NCBI GenBank assembly: GCA_014240375.1
Contig: JAAZXB010000017.1
Location: forward strand, 9,101-63,475
DNA length: 54,375 nucleotides
Direction: 5' to 3'
From: Planctomycetota bacterium
GTDB taxonomy: Bacteria; Planctomycetota; UBA8108; UBA1146
Below the pieces are notes generated by a model. The model saw only the letters and a list, made by a program, of their open reading frames with translations, did not search any database and was not told the DNA's origin. Position 1 is the first letter of the stretch; every line of letters begins with the position of its first letter. Position numbers and translations under genes: made by a program. Positions 41,102 to 49,235 of the stretch are shown here, in pieces.

Positions 41102-42913
41102 CTAGGGCAGCACTTCTCGCAATCGAGAACAATCTGGATTCATCCACCATTGCGCCGCTGGCGATGGCTCCACCGGAGCTTCCCCACGCAGTGCACCGTG
41201 AACCGCCACCGTGGTGGCGTTTCCATGGCCATCGAGCAACAGTTCAGAGACCACGCCGCGAGCCGGGGCATCCGCCACCTCTTCACTGAATAGCGCCAGA
41301 GCACCGATCAGCAAGGCACAGGAGACTTCAGCGGGATCCTCTTCCAATCTGAACCACAGTTGTGCGCGGATGGCATCTCCATCATCGCCGAGAAAATCGA
41401 CTTCGTTCCAGCGAATTGACAGCAGTGACGGATCGAGTTCGAGGGCAATTCCAAGATCCTCTGCGGCTCCGTCAAAATCTTCGACTCCAAGGCGGCCGAT
41501 CGATCGTAGCAGCCAGGGTAATGCCGAATCGGACAATCCGGCCAGTGCCGCATCGATCAGCGGTAGTGCGGAAGCCGGGTCCCCGGTAGTCAACTGATGC
41601 CAGCCATCGCAGAGTTGTGCCAGGTAAACTTCTCGAAGGGACTGCGTGTCGTATTCCCCATCCTGGACAGCGTCAGCCGAATCGATCCAGGTGGTGGAAA
41701 CCCAGGTGCTGGAATCGTTGCGAGAACTCCAGCGACCGTGATGCCACCAGATGAAACGGGCACTGGAGCAGGAGTACCAGGGCAGTGCCCAACTATGGCA
41801 CCAGGGATCAGAGTATCCCAGGTACCACGGGCTCCTGCAGCCGATCGCCCAGGGATGGTGCCAGACAGGTGTCGTCCAGGATCCGAGGGAACTGCCGTAG
41901 TAGTACGAGGAAGTGGGCAAGCAGTACCACGGCAAGGAGTGATGAGGCCAGTGGTAGACGGTGGTGCCGCCGGGAAGCGACGCTCCACCACTGCTATTGG
42001 TCACCGGAGGTAGCGGCATCGTCGGTACCGGAGTGAGGACCACTCTCCTGCCCCGATTCAACGAGACGCGTCGAGACCTATTGACCGTTGCCGACAGCGG
42101 TTTTCGGACGCCGGTCGGCTGGCCGATTCGACGGATCAGGTCGCGCGTCACCCCCATCGGCTTGCGCAGTCTTGTCGGTTTCTCGATGAGCGTACGGGTG
42201 CCCATCCGATCGGTGTTGATTCTACTGCGTGAATCCCGCAGCGTGATGGTGCCCAGCAGTTCTCGACGAGAACTTTCTCGTTCGCTGCCACGCAGTGCAG
42301 GTAGTGGCTTGGATCGTGGCAGGGCGGCGGGGATCCGTTCCCTGGGATTCCGCAGGGTAGGGCGCACAGAAGTGCGCGAAACGGTGCGAGTCGAGGTTCC
42401 GGATGAAGTCGTCGCAGAAGATCCGCCGGAGGATCGGCCACTGCGTCCCGGACGCACCACTCTCCTCGATGTTGGCACCGTGGATGCGGAGCGAGGGCGG
42501 GGAGCGACCACCGTCGGAGTGGTGGTGGAGGCTCCTCCATTTCGGGAGGAGGGACGCACTACCGGTCGCGCCTGCGGTCGAGGAGTTTGCGGTCTGACCT
42601 GTGGTCGAGGGGTTTGCGGTCTGACCTGTGGTCGAGGGGTTTGCGGTCTGACCTGTGGTCGAGGGGTTTGTGGTCTGGCCTGTGGTCGAGGGGTTTGCGG
42701 TCTGACCTGTGGTCGAGGGGTTTGCGGTCTGACCTGTGGTCGAGGGGTTTGTGGTCTGACCTGTGGTCGAGAAGTGGGTCGAGAACTCGGTCGAGGAACC
42801 TGGGTGCCACTACCTCGCGACGGTACCTGGCCCCAGATCTCAAGGGGGGCCAGCACGAGTGCCAGTAACATCAGCCCGATCGATAGCAATCGTTTGGGGG
42901 TGGGGATCGTCAT
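41102..42913 (-). CDS. Secreted low-complexity protein: Pro/Arg repeat, aromatic/Cys region and C-terminal TPR-like helices
   Basis: I do not recognise this 603-residue protein. A signal peptide (LLSIGLMLLALVLAPLEIWG) is followed by seven copies of a 9-residue unit of the RPQTPRPQV kind, then a Ser/Arg/Thr-rich region to about residue 330. After that comes a stretch rich in Trp, Tyr, His, Ser and Cys (about 330-430: YHWPHHSLPWYCLPTSSYYY and similar), and a C-terminal helical part that looks like TPR repeats (SALPLIDAALAGLSDSALPWLL). The Pro/Arg repeats and aromatic region suggest a cell-surface or cell-wall associated protein. GGAGG at 42917-42921 sets the start. The low-complexity half may be unreliable in assembly. 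Confidence 0.7.
   Translation of the reverse strand: MTIPTPKRLLSIGLMLLALVLAPLEIWGQVPSRGSGTQVPRPSSRPTSRPQVRPQTPRPQVRPQTPRPQVRPQTPRPQARPQTPRPQVRPQTPRPQVRPQTPRPQVRPQTPRPQARPVVRPSSRNGGASTTTPTVVAPRPRSASTVPTSRRVVRPGRSGRSSGGSSATTSSGTSTRTVSRTSVRPTLRNPRERIPAALPRSKPLPALRGSERESSRRELLGTITLRDSRSRINTDRMGTRTLIEKPTRLRKPMGVTRDLIRRIGQPTGVRKPLSATVNRSRRVSLNRGRRVVLTPVPTMPLPPVTNSSGGASLPGGTTVYHWPHHSLPWYCLPTSSYYYGSSLGSWTTPVWHHPWAIGCRSPWYLGYSDPWCHSWALPWYSCSSARFIWWHHGRWSSRNDSSTWVSTTWIDSADAVQDGEYDTQSLREVYLAQLCDGWHQLTTGDPASALPLIDAALAGLSDSALPWLLRSIGRLGVEDFDGAAEDLGIALELDPSLLSIRWNEVDFLGDDGDAIRAQLWFRLEEDPAEVSCALLIGALALFSEEVADAPARGVVSELLLDGHGNATTVAVHGALRGEAPVEPSPAAQWWMNPDCSRLREVLP
42570..42779 (-). repeat. 27-bp tandem repeat within the low-complexity secreted protein
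   Basis: Seven units of 27 bases start (plus strand) at 42591, 42618, 42645, 42672, 42699, 42726 and 42753, each encoding RPQTPRPQV on the minus strand; a partial unit precedes them at 42570-42590. Units differ at a few sites, mainly Val to Ala, so they are near-identical and recently expanded. Unit number is prone to variation and collapse in short-read assembly. Confidence 0.9.
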
Positions 42914-43114
42914 CGGCCCTCCAGATCTCTCTTGAATCCACTCCAGGGCGAGTGGATCGGCTGCGGGACTACTTTCAGGATACCACCCCAGCCCCCGAGA
43001 AGGGAGCGCAGAGTGGCTCAGGCGACTCGCGGACCCAGAATTGGCCATTTCCCGACAATACTGGCACGGCTGGATCGGCTCAGGATGAAGATGACGGAGG
43101 GATCGAACGATTAT

Positions 43115-43510
43115 TCACGCCGATTTTGAACCTTTTGCCGGAAGGAACCACACGGCGAGGAGGATCCCCACTGCGATTCCCAGCAGGTCTGCAACCAGGT
43201 CCTCTCCATCGGGAGTGCGGCCAGGAATCCACTGCTGTGAATACTCGTGGATGAGAGCGAAACCGGTCAGGATCCACACCGATCCGGGAATCCACTCGGC
43301 GGGACCCGCACCCCTCCCGCGCCAGAATCGAAAGGTCAGGGTCAACAACATGAAGCCCACCGCGTGACCGATCTTGTCGCGCCCCGGAACTAGCCAGGAG
43401 CGCGGCACAGTCTCCGCGATCCACTCCCCCGGCAGCAGTCCGGCAATCGCCACCATCGCCATCACTACCCACGGAAACCACCTCCACTGCGAGCGCCCCT
43501 CTGCTACCAC
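43115..43510 (-). CDS. VanZ-like membrane protein
   Basis: The 131-residue protein has about four hydrophobic segments and VanZ-family motifs: GRDKIGHAVGFMLLTLTF and ALIHEYSQQWIPGRTPDGEDLVADLLGIAVG, with the conserved DKxxH and the E..Q...PGR...D.. pattern. VanZ proteins confer low-level teicoplanin resistance in enterococci; most homologues have no known role. GTG at 43510, 4 bases after the pyrB stop, gives a full set of helices; the ATG at 43462 would shorten the N-terminus. It is likely translated with pyrB. Confidence 0.8.
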   Translation of the reverse strand: MVAEGRSQWRWFPWVVMAMVAIAGLLPGEWIAETVPRSWLVPGRDKIGHAVGFMLLTLTFRFWRGRGAGPAEWIPGSVWILTGFALIHEYSQQWIPGRTPDGEDLVADLLGIAVGILLAVWFLPAKGSKSA

Positions 43511-43514
43511 TGCT

Positions 43515-44432
43515 CTAGACCTGGCCCTCTCCCAAGGCTCTTTCCAGCAGTGCCATCCGCAGCGGAACCCCATTCGCCACCTGCTGACGGATCCGCGAGC
43601 GTACCCCGTCCGCCACCTCAGAGGTGATCTCGACACCACGATTCATCGGTCCCGGGTGGAGCACTACTAACGAGCGTTTCGTCATCTCGAGGCGTCGCTG
43701 ATCCAGTTGATACTCTTGCTGGTACTGTTGCGGATCGATCCCCTCTTGCGGGTCGAGACGCTCATGCTGAATGCGCAACAATTGAATGGCGTCGAGGTGT
43801 GGCAAGACCGCCTCCAGATCCGTCTCCAGTTCGACTCCGGTGCCGGCCAGCGTCTCATCTTGCCACGGGTCGGGAGCCACCATCACCACTCTTGCGCCCA
43901 GTGCTCGAAAAGCGACCAGGTCGCTGCGAGCCACGCGGCTATGAAGCACATCTCCGACGATCCCGATGCATTTGCCCTCGAGGTCTCCGAACTCATCGAT
44001 CAGCGTCAAGGCATCGAGTAATCCCTGGCTCGGATGGGAGCGTGTCCCCCCCCCTCCATTGATGACTCCCGCCTGGCATTGCTTCGCCAGTAGTGGGGCC
44101 GTATCGGGATCGGCATCGCGAATCACCAGTGCCGAGGCCCCGAGGGATTCAAGTGTCCATGCCGTGTCAAGAATAGTTTCTCCCTTGCGCAGGCTGGATG
44201 CCTCAGCGCGAAGTTCGAGAACCTCGGCACCGAGACGATGAGCTGCAGCGACGAAGGAGAGACTGGTCCGGGTACTCGGCTCCGAGAAGATCAAACCAAC
44301 ATGCCGCACCCCTGTGGTCCACAGCGGAACCGGGCACTCGCGCATCTGCTGGGCTCTCTCGAGTATCTGGCCGATCGCCTCGGGGGTGAGGTCTGATAGA
44401 TTCAGCAGATCTCGTTGGGCTTCTCTTGTCAT
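43515..44432 (-). CDS. pyrB: Aspartate carbamoyltransferase catalytic subunit
   Basis: The 305-residue enzyme has the carbamoyl-phosphate site FSEPSTRTSLSF, the HPSQGLLDA aspartate-side motif, SLRKGETILDT and the C-terminal HPGPMNRGVEI. It makes N-carbamoyl-aspartate, the committed step of pyrimidine synthesis. The start at ATG 44432 follows AGAGGG by 5 to 6 bases and fits the family length. It lies 10 bases after the MnmE-like gene and 4 bases before the VanZ start. No pyrI regulatory subunit or pyrC is next to it, so the enzyme may be unregulated by ATP/CTP through PyrI. Confidence 0.95.
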   Translation of the reverse strand: MTREAQRDLLNLSDLTPEAIGQILERAQQMRECPVPLWTTGVRHVGLIFSEPSTRTSLSFVAAAHRLGAEVLELRAEASSLRKGETILDTAWTLESLGASALVIRDADPDTAPLLAKQCQAGVINGGGGTRSHPSQGLLDALTLIDEFGDLEGKCIGIVGDVLHSRVARSDLVAFRALGARVVMVAPDPWQDETLAGTGVELETDLEAVLPHLDAIQLLRIQHERLDPQEGIDPQQYQQEYQLDQRRLEMTKRSLVVLHPGPMNRGVEITSEVADGVRSRIRQQVANGVPLRMALLERALGEGQV

Positions 44433-44442
44433 CTGATCCCTC

Positions 44443-45555
44443 TCAAATGCACTCGGCGAGGTTGAGGAGTATCGAGCGAGGATCGGTTCCCCCTTCGATC
44501 GCCACCAGCGCCTGTTCGATCCAATGCCGTTGGGACGGCAAGAAGAGACAAGGTTTACCTTGCGGCATCTGACTGACGCCGTACAACTCTTGCAACACAA
44601 GAACCTTGAGTGTTTCGATCCCTTCACCGGTCATGGTAGAGATCCTCGGGTACACGACATCACCCGCTGAATTCTCATCGCAGCGACTGTGAAAGACAAG
44701 GCTTCTCCGGCAGGGAGTTTCCAGAGGTCGGTTCCGGCGCTCCCCCTCTGAGGGGGGCACCAGCTGCAATACCAGATCTGCACTGCTCATCGCCAGCCGC
44801 ATCCGGCGCACTCCCTCCCGCTCCACCGTCTCCTCGACGCTCTCCCCCAGCTGGCGGATCCCGGCCCCGTCGATCAGCGAGATGGGGAATCCGCAGAAAA
44901 TCGCCTGGGATTCGATCAGGTCGCGAGTGGTTCCAGGCTGGTGCCAGGTCAGTGCGCGCGACTCCCCGACCAACTCGTTGAAGAGGGTGCTTTTGCCAGC
45001 ATTGGGTACCCCGGCAATCACCACTCTGGGTGCATCCAGGACACCGATCCCGGACGCTGCGCTCTGCAACAGATGTTTCAGATCGGCATCGGTCGGAGAA
45101 GTTTCGAGAACGCGTTCGATCCAACCGGCAAGCCCCAAACTCGAGGCCTGCTCGAGCAGGAAGGCAGACGCTTCTCGACTGCATGCACGGGGCAGGGAAA
45201 TCCGAGCTTGAGCGGCAATCCCCGCTCCAACACCCTTCCCTTCTCCCCAGAGATCCATCTTCGGCTCTCTCGGGGTCGCCCCGAGTTGCACGAACCGATC
45301 CACGATGTGCTCTTTCAGTACCGGACTGCCGTGACAGGTGATCAGGTACCGAGATGTCTCGCCGGGCCACTCCACCAGAACCACATCATCGATCACGGTC
45401 CCATCTTCATCGTGAAGAGTTCCGTGCGGCGACGATCCACTTCCGCGAAAGCAATCGGATAGCCACTGATCCGCTGCGGGACCACCGATCATCACACCAT
45501 GCAGAGCCGATCGCCCCGGTCCGGTGACCTCGGAAATCCAGTTTGAATCAGCCAT
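44443..45555 (-). CDS. Shortened MnmE/TrmE-like GTPase
   Basis: The 370-residue protein resembles MnmE (about 454 in E. coli) but is shorter. It keeps the N-terminal folate-fold region (about 1-95, ending near ATPREP), the GTPase motifs G1 GVPNAGKST, TTRDLIE (G2), DGAGIRQLGE in place of DTAG (G3) and the C-terminal helix ending ECI, the place of the CIGK motif. The G4 NKxD motif is not recognisable (FHSRCDEN). MnmE with MnmG modifies uridine-34 of tRNAs. The short helical domain and the lost G4 suggest a diverged or relaxed enzyme. Its ATG overlaps the coaX stop by 8 bases. Confidence 0.8.
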   Translation of the reverse strand: MADSNWISEVTGPGRSALHGVMIGGPAADQWLSDCFRGSGSSPHGTLHDEDGTVIDDVVLVEWPGETSRYLITCHGSPVLKEHIVDRFVQLGATPREPKMDLWGEGKGVGAGIAAQARISLPRACSREASAFLLEQASSLGLAGWIERVLETSPTDADLKHLLQSAASGIGVLDAPRVVIAGVPNAGKSTLFNELVGESRALTWHQPGTTRDLIESQAIFCGFPISLIDGAGIRQLGESVEETVEREGVRRMRLAMSSADLVLQLVPPSEGERRNRPLETPCRRSLVFHSRCDENSAGDVVYPRISTMTGEGIETLKVLVLQELYGVSQMPQGKPCLFLPSQRHWIEQALVAIEGGTDPRSILLNLAECI

Positions 45556-46288
45556 GAGTGCTGCTTTCCAGAATCCGTTCGAGTCCATCCAGGACCATGT
45601 CTGGTTGTGATCGAGCCGGTTGTAGTGCGGACAGAAGTCGATCCGCATCTCCTCCGGTGATGACGGTGGTGACATCTTTACCGAGTTCCGACTCGACTCT
45701 CCTCCGCAGTCCTAGAACTCCCTCGACAAACATCGATTCGATACCACCTCGGATGGCACGGCCAGTGTCGCCAGCCCAGGGAACCGAAGCCTCTTCGCAT
45801 TGCTCCTCAGACATCTGTGGTAGCGCTGGAGCGGCCTGTTGTAGACCCCGTTGCAGGGCACTCCAGCCGGGAGCGATCCAGCCTCCCAGCAACTGACCCG
45901 ATCGGTTGACCGCATCGACAGTCACGGCGGTTCCGGCATCGATGATAATCGCCGGTCCCTGCTCATCTGCACCTCCCCATGCGAAGGCGCAGAGTGCCCG
46001 ATCCGCTCCGGTACGGTGCGGCTCATCGGTCTTGACAGTGGAAGGAAGGTCGGCACCGCTGCGGATCCAGATCGGTGGAGGCTGGTGAGTCGCCTCGATC
46101 CACTGCTGCAACTCACCCTCGTGAGATCGCTGAACCGAGGAGATGGCGATGGCCTGAACCCGCGGCAAGGATGAAAGAGCATCGGCGATCGCAGCATGGG
46201 AAGCGGAGCCTCCACTCACGACTCCCGATGGCTCTCGCAGGCGCCAGGCCAGACGGGTGTTGCCGATATCGATGACAAGCGTACCCAT
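45548..46288 (-). CDS. coaX: Type III pantothenate kinase
   Basis: The 246-residue enzyme has the CoaX signatures: LVIDIGNTRLAW at the N-terminus (phosphate loop), DAGTAVTVDAVN with the catalytic Asp, GGWIAPGWSALQRGL, and TGGDADRLL near the end. It phosphorylates pantothenate, the first step of coenzyme A synthesis, and is insensitive to CoA feedback in this class. ATG at 46288 has GGGAGG 4 bases upstream; an ATG at 46300 would add four residues. It precedes the MnmE-like gene with an overlap. Confidence 0.93.
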   Translation of the reverse strand: MGTLVIDIGNTRLAWRLREPSGVVSGGSASHAAIADALSSLPRVQAIAISSVQRSHEGELQQWIEATHQPPPIWIRSGADLPSTVKTDEPHRTGADRALCAFAWGGADEQGPAIIIDAGTAVTVDAVNRSGQLLGGWIAPGWSALQRGLQQAAPALPQMSEEQCEEASVPWAGDTGRAIRGGIESMFVEGVLGLRRRVESELGKDVTTVITGGDADRLLSALQPARSQPDMVLDGLERILESSTHG

Positions 46289-46349
46289 CGGTCCTCCCAT
46301 CTAGCCGGGAGGATAACTCGAACAGGGTTCGACCCCTAGCCGATCGAGG

Positions 46350-47447
46350 CTAGTAATCGAAGTCGAAGTCCCCCATCTCGGCGCCCTTGACCACTCCCCG
46401 CAGTTCCAGTTGCAGTTCATCGGGGAAGTCAGAATAGGAGAGAGCCTCTTCGAGGGTGATCCGATCGGCCTGATACAGGCTTCTCAGCGACTGATTAAAG
46501 GTGCAGGAACCGTAATGCTCCCCCGCCCTGAGGGCGCCGGCGAGTTCGTGAGTGCGACCCTCTCTCAGCAATTCTCTGACTGTTGGACTGTTGATCATCA
46601 TCTCCAGCGCCGGAACTCGTCCCGCCTCTTCCTTGAGGGGAACCAGTCTTTGACACACCACGCCGGTGAGCACCAGTGACAGTTGCAAGCGGATCAATTC
46701 ATGCTGGTGCGGAGGGAAGAAGTGGATGATCCTCTCGACCGTCTGAACGGCATTGACGGTGTGAAGAGTGGACAGCACCAGGTGCCCCGTCTCGGCCGCC
46801 GAGATGGCCGCTTCCATCGTTTCACGATCTCGCATCTCACCGATCAGGATCACATCGGGACTCTGACGCAGGGAGTGACGCAGTGCCACCGGGAAGGACT
46901 CCGTATCGATTCCCACTTCACGCTGGTCGATGATCGACTTTCGATCCTTGAATGTGAATTCGATGGGATCTTCTACGGTGATGATGTGGCGATTGGCGGT
47001 CTCGTTGATGTGGTGCACCATTGCAGCGAGAGTCGTCGACTTGCCCGAGCCGGTGTTTCCCGTCACCAGGACCAACCCACGCTTCTGCTCTGCCAACTGG
47101 ATGAGAGTATCTCTGGGCATGTTCAAGTCATCGAAATCGGCGACCGACTGGTTGACGTGGCGGAAGACGAAGCCAAGTTGCCCCCGTTGATGCAGGATGT
47201 TGACACGGAACCTACCGATCCCGGGGAGATCATAGGAGGTATCCACATCCAACTTCTGAGGAAGCGCTTCGGGGCGCGAATCCTGGATGATCTGCAAGAT
47301 CTCCTGGGAGTCGTGCGGCGACACTTCCTCACAATCGAGGAACTGGACCACTCCATCCACCCGGAGGGAGGGGGGGCAGCCTACCTTGACGAACAGGTCA
47401 GAAGCTTTTTCGAGCACCATCCGGCGCAACATCTCATGAAATTCCAT
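46350..47447 (-). CDS. pilT: Type IV pilus retraction ATPase PilT
   Basis: The 365-residue hexameric ATPase has Walker A GNTGSGKST, the Asp box VEDPIEF, Walker B DVILIGEMRDRETMEAAI, the His box GHLVLSTLHTVNA and the PilT-like C-terminal region SPTVRELLREGRTHELAGAL (in place of AIRNLIRE). It powers pilus retraction and twitching; PilU-type roles are also possible. ATG at 47447 follows GGGAGA by 4 bases. It lies in the same window as a PilQ-like secretin, though not in one operon with it. Confidence 0.92.
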   Translation of the reverse strand: MEFHEMLRRMVLEKASDLFVKVGCPPSLRVDGVVQFLDCEEVSPHDSQEILQIIQDSRPEALPQKLDVDTSYDLPGIGRFRVNILHQRGQLGFVFRHVNQSVADFDDLNMPRDTLIQLAEQKRGLVLVTGNTGSGKSTTLAAMVHHINETANRHIITVEDPIEFTFKDRKSIIDQREVGIDTESFPVALRHSLRQSPDVILIGEMRDRETMEAAISAAETGHLVLSTLHTVNAVQTVERIIHFFPPHQHELIRLQLSLVLTGVVCQRLVPLKEEAGRVPALEMMINSPTVRELLREGRTHELAGALRAGEHYGSCTFNQSLRSLYQADRITLEEALSYSDFPDELQLELRGVVKGAEMGDFDFDY

Positions 47448-47573
47448 CTTGTCTCCCGGGAGATCCGTGGGTTTGCAGGCCCGCCAGGGCACACAGATCT
47501 TCTCCAGAAGAATACGATGAGATGCTCTTCGAGGCCGCTGATACCTGGCCTGGAAGGGACCGGGGCGACTCCA

Positions 47574-48578
47574 CTACTGCTGTAAAGCACTCCAGAGCTG
47601 CTCCAGCAGTGCGTCTACCCCTTTTCCTGTAACCCCGGAGATCAGCAGAACCGATTCCCCTAGACGCCCCTCCAGTGCCCCCCTCAGTTCTTCGGCCTCC
47701 TCGGGAACCATCAGATCGGACTTGTTGAGGACGCTCAGGCAGCGGCGAGACGCCAGTTCCGGAGAGTGATTCGCCACTTCCTGACGAATCACCCGGTGGT
47801 CCTCGACGATCTGGTCGAGGTCGCGGTCGTATGGATCGAGCAGATGGACCAGCACCCGGGTTCTCTGCAGGTGCTTGAGGAAGGAGATTCCCAATCCGAC
47901 CCCCTTCGAGGCTCCCTCGATCAGACCCGGAATGTCAGCCACGACGATGCGCCTGGTCGGATCGAGTTCGGCGATGCCCAGCTGTGGTTTCAAGGTCGTG
48001 AAAGGATAGTCCGCTATCTTTGGATGGGCTCGCGAGACTCTCGAGAGAAAGGTGCTCTTTCCGGCATTGGGTAACCCGAGCATTCCGACGTCGGCGATCA
48101 GTTTCAGTTCGAGACGAAAATGGCGCTCGTGGCCGGGCTCGCCCGGCGTGTACTCTCGAGGTGCCTGGTGCGTGGAACTGACATAGGAGAGATTTCCGCG
48201 TCCCCCCGAGCCTCCACGAGCGACGATGATCTGTTGGTCAGGCTCGGTCAGGTCGACGACCAGAGTTCCTTCATTGGCATCGTACACCTCGGTACCGATC
48301 GGTAGTTTGAGGATCAGATCCTCGCCGCTACGGCCACTGCAGTTTCTGCCTGAACCTGCGGTCCCGGTCTCTGCCTTGTAGATCGGGCGACCGAGAAAAT
48401 CGAGCAACGTTTGCATATGGGAATCGGCACGAAGAATGATGTGTCCACCACGACCGCCGTCGCCCCCATCGGGACCACCACGAGGGATGTACTTCTCACG
48501 GCGAAAGGAGACGCTTCCGTCACCCCCTCGACCACTGATTACCCGCAGGTGACCTTCATCGACGAATCGGACTGGCAT
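47574..48578 (-). CDS. obg: GTPase Obg
   Basis: The 334-residue protein has the Gly-rich Obg fold at the start (DEGHLRVISGRGGDGSVSF, RGGPDGGDGGRGG) and a GTPase domain with GLPNAGKST (G1), FTTLKPQLG (G2), DIPGLIEGA (G3) and NKSD (G4). Obg binds the 50S ribosomal subunit and is involved in ribosome assembly and stress signalling. It lacks the C-terminal OCT domain. ATG follows GAGG. The run rng-rplU-rpmA-obg is a conserved ribosome-related order. Confidence 0.95.
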   Translation of the reverse strand: MPVRFVDEGHLRVISGRGGDGSVSFRREKYIPRGGPDGGDGGRGGHIILRADSHMQTLLDFLGRPIYKAETGTAGSGRNCSGRSGEDLILKLPIGTEVYDANEGTLVVDLTEPDQQIIVARGGSGGRGNLSYVSSTHQAPREYTPGEPGHERHFRLELKLIADVGMLGLPNAGKSTFLSRVSRAHPKIADYPFTTLKPQLGIAELDPTRRIVVADIPGLIEGASKGVGLGISFLKHLQRTRVLVHLLDPYDRDLDQIVEDHRVIRQEVANHSPELASRRCLSVLNKSDLMVPEEAEELRGALEGRLGESVLLISGVTGKGVDALLEQLWSALQQ

Positions 48579-48604
48579 GGGCCTCGTCGCAACTCAGAAT
48601 AGGA

Positions 48605-48853
48605 TCAGGCCGAAGCCTGATCGACATGGACTCGGCTTCTGGTTCCAAAACGAACCACGCCGGCGGTGAGAGCAAACAGGGTGTAATCCTTGCCCATCCC
48701 CACGTTGAGCCCAGGATGGAACTTGGTTCCACACTGGCGGATAATGATATTTCCAGCGATGACGGACTCACCACCGTACTTCTTCACTCCACGATGCTGG
48801 GCATTGGAATCGCGGCCGTTGCGCGTCGCACCCTGTCCCTTTTTATGTGCCAT
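48605..48853 (-). CDS. rpmA: 50S ribosomal protein L27
   Basis: The 82-residue protein begins [17 protein letters not shown] and has the conserved [19 protein letters not shown] region. L27 sits by the peptidyl-transferase centre, and its N-terminal tail contacts tRNA; there is no Firmicutes-type cleaved extension. GGAG lies about 9 bases before ATG. It is preceded by rplU and followed by obg, the usual order. Confidence 0.96.
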   Translation of the reverse strand: MAHKKGQGATRNGRDSNAQHRGVKKYGGESVIAGNIIIRQCGTKFHPGLNVGMGKDYTLFALTAGVVRFGTRSRVHVDQASA

Positions 48854-48893
48854 CTCTCATCTCTCCTGTCGAACACTCCCGAAGGAGCGAGAA

Positions 48894-49208
48894 CTATCCG
48901 GCAATCGTACCGATGCGGACCTTTGTGTAGCGTTGACGGTGCCCTTTACGGCTGTGTGAATTCTTGCGGCGACGGAAGCGATGGAAGATCACCTTGGGTC
49001 CCTTCGCCTCTCCGATCACCTCAGCCTCGACGTGGGCTCCCTCGACGAGAGGCGTTCCACAGACAAACTCACCCGGGCCAGGCTCGATCGCCAGCACCTC
49101 GGGAAACTGGATGGTGCTGCCGGGTTCTGCAGAACGGAGATCTACGAACAGGATCTCTCCCTCTTGAACGCGGTACTGTCGACCACCATCGCGAATGATC
49201 GCGTGCAT
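48894..49208 (-). CDS. rplU: 50S ribosomal protein L21
   Basis: The 104-residue protein begins MHAIIRDGGRQYRVQEGE, with the conserved C-terminal KVIFHRFRRRKNSHSRKGHRQ split at the basic cluster. L21 binds 23S rRNA. It lies 27 bases after the RNase E/G gene and 40 bases before rpmA, in the conserved rng-rplU-rpmA-obg order. Confidence 0.96.
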   Translation of the reverse strand: MHAIIRDGGRQYRVQEGEILFVDLRSAEPGSTIQFPEVLAIEPGPGEFVCGTPLVEGAHVEAEVIGEAKGPKVIFHRFRRRKNSHSRKGHRQRYTKVRIGTIAG

Positions 49209-49235
49209 GTCGCCTCTTTCACAACGCTGACCGTG

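Noticed and set aside
41961..42935. Long plus-strand ORF across the 27-bp repeat
   Set aside because: It is a shadow of the repeat on the other strand, has no signal or start context, and the minus-strand frame has a clear signal peptide and ribosome site.
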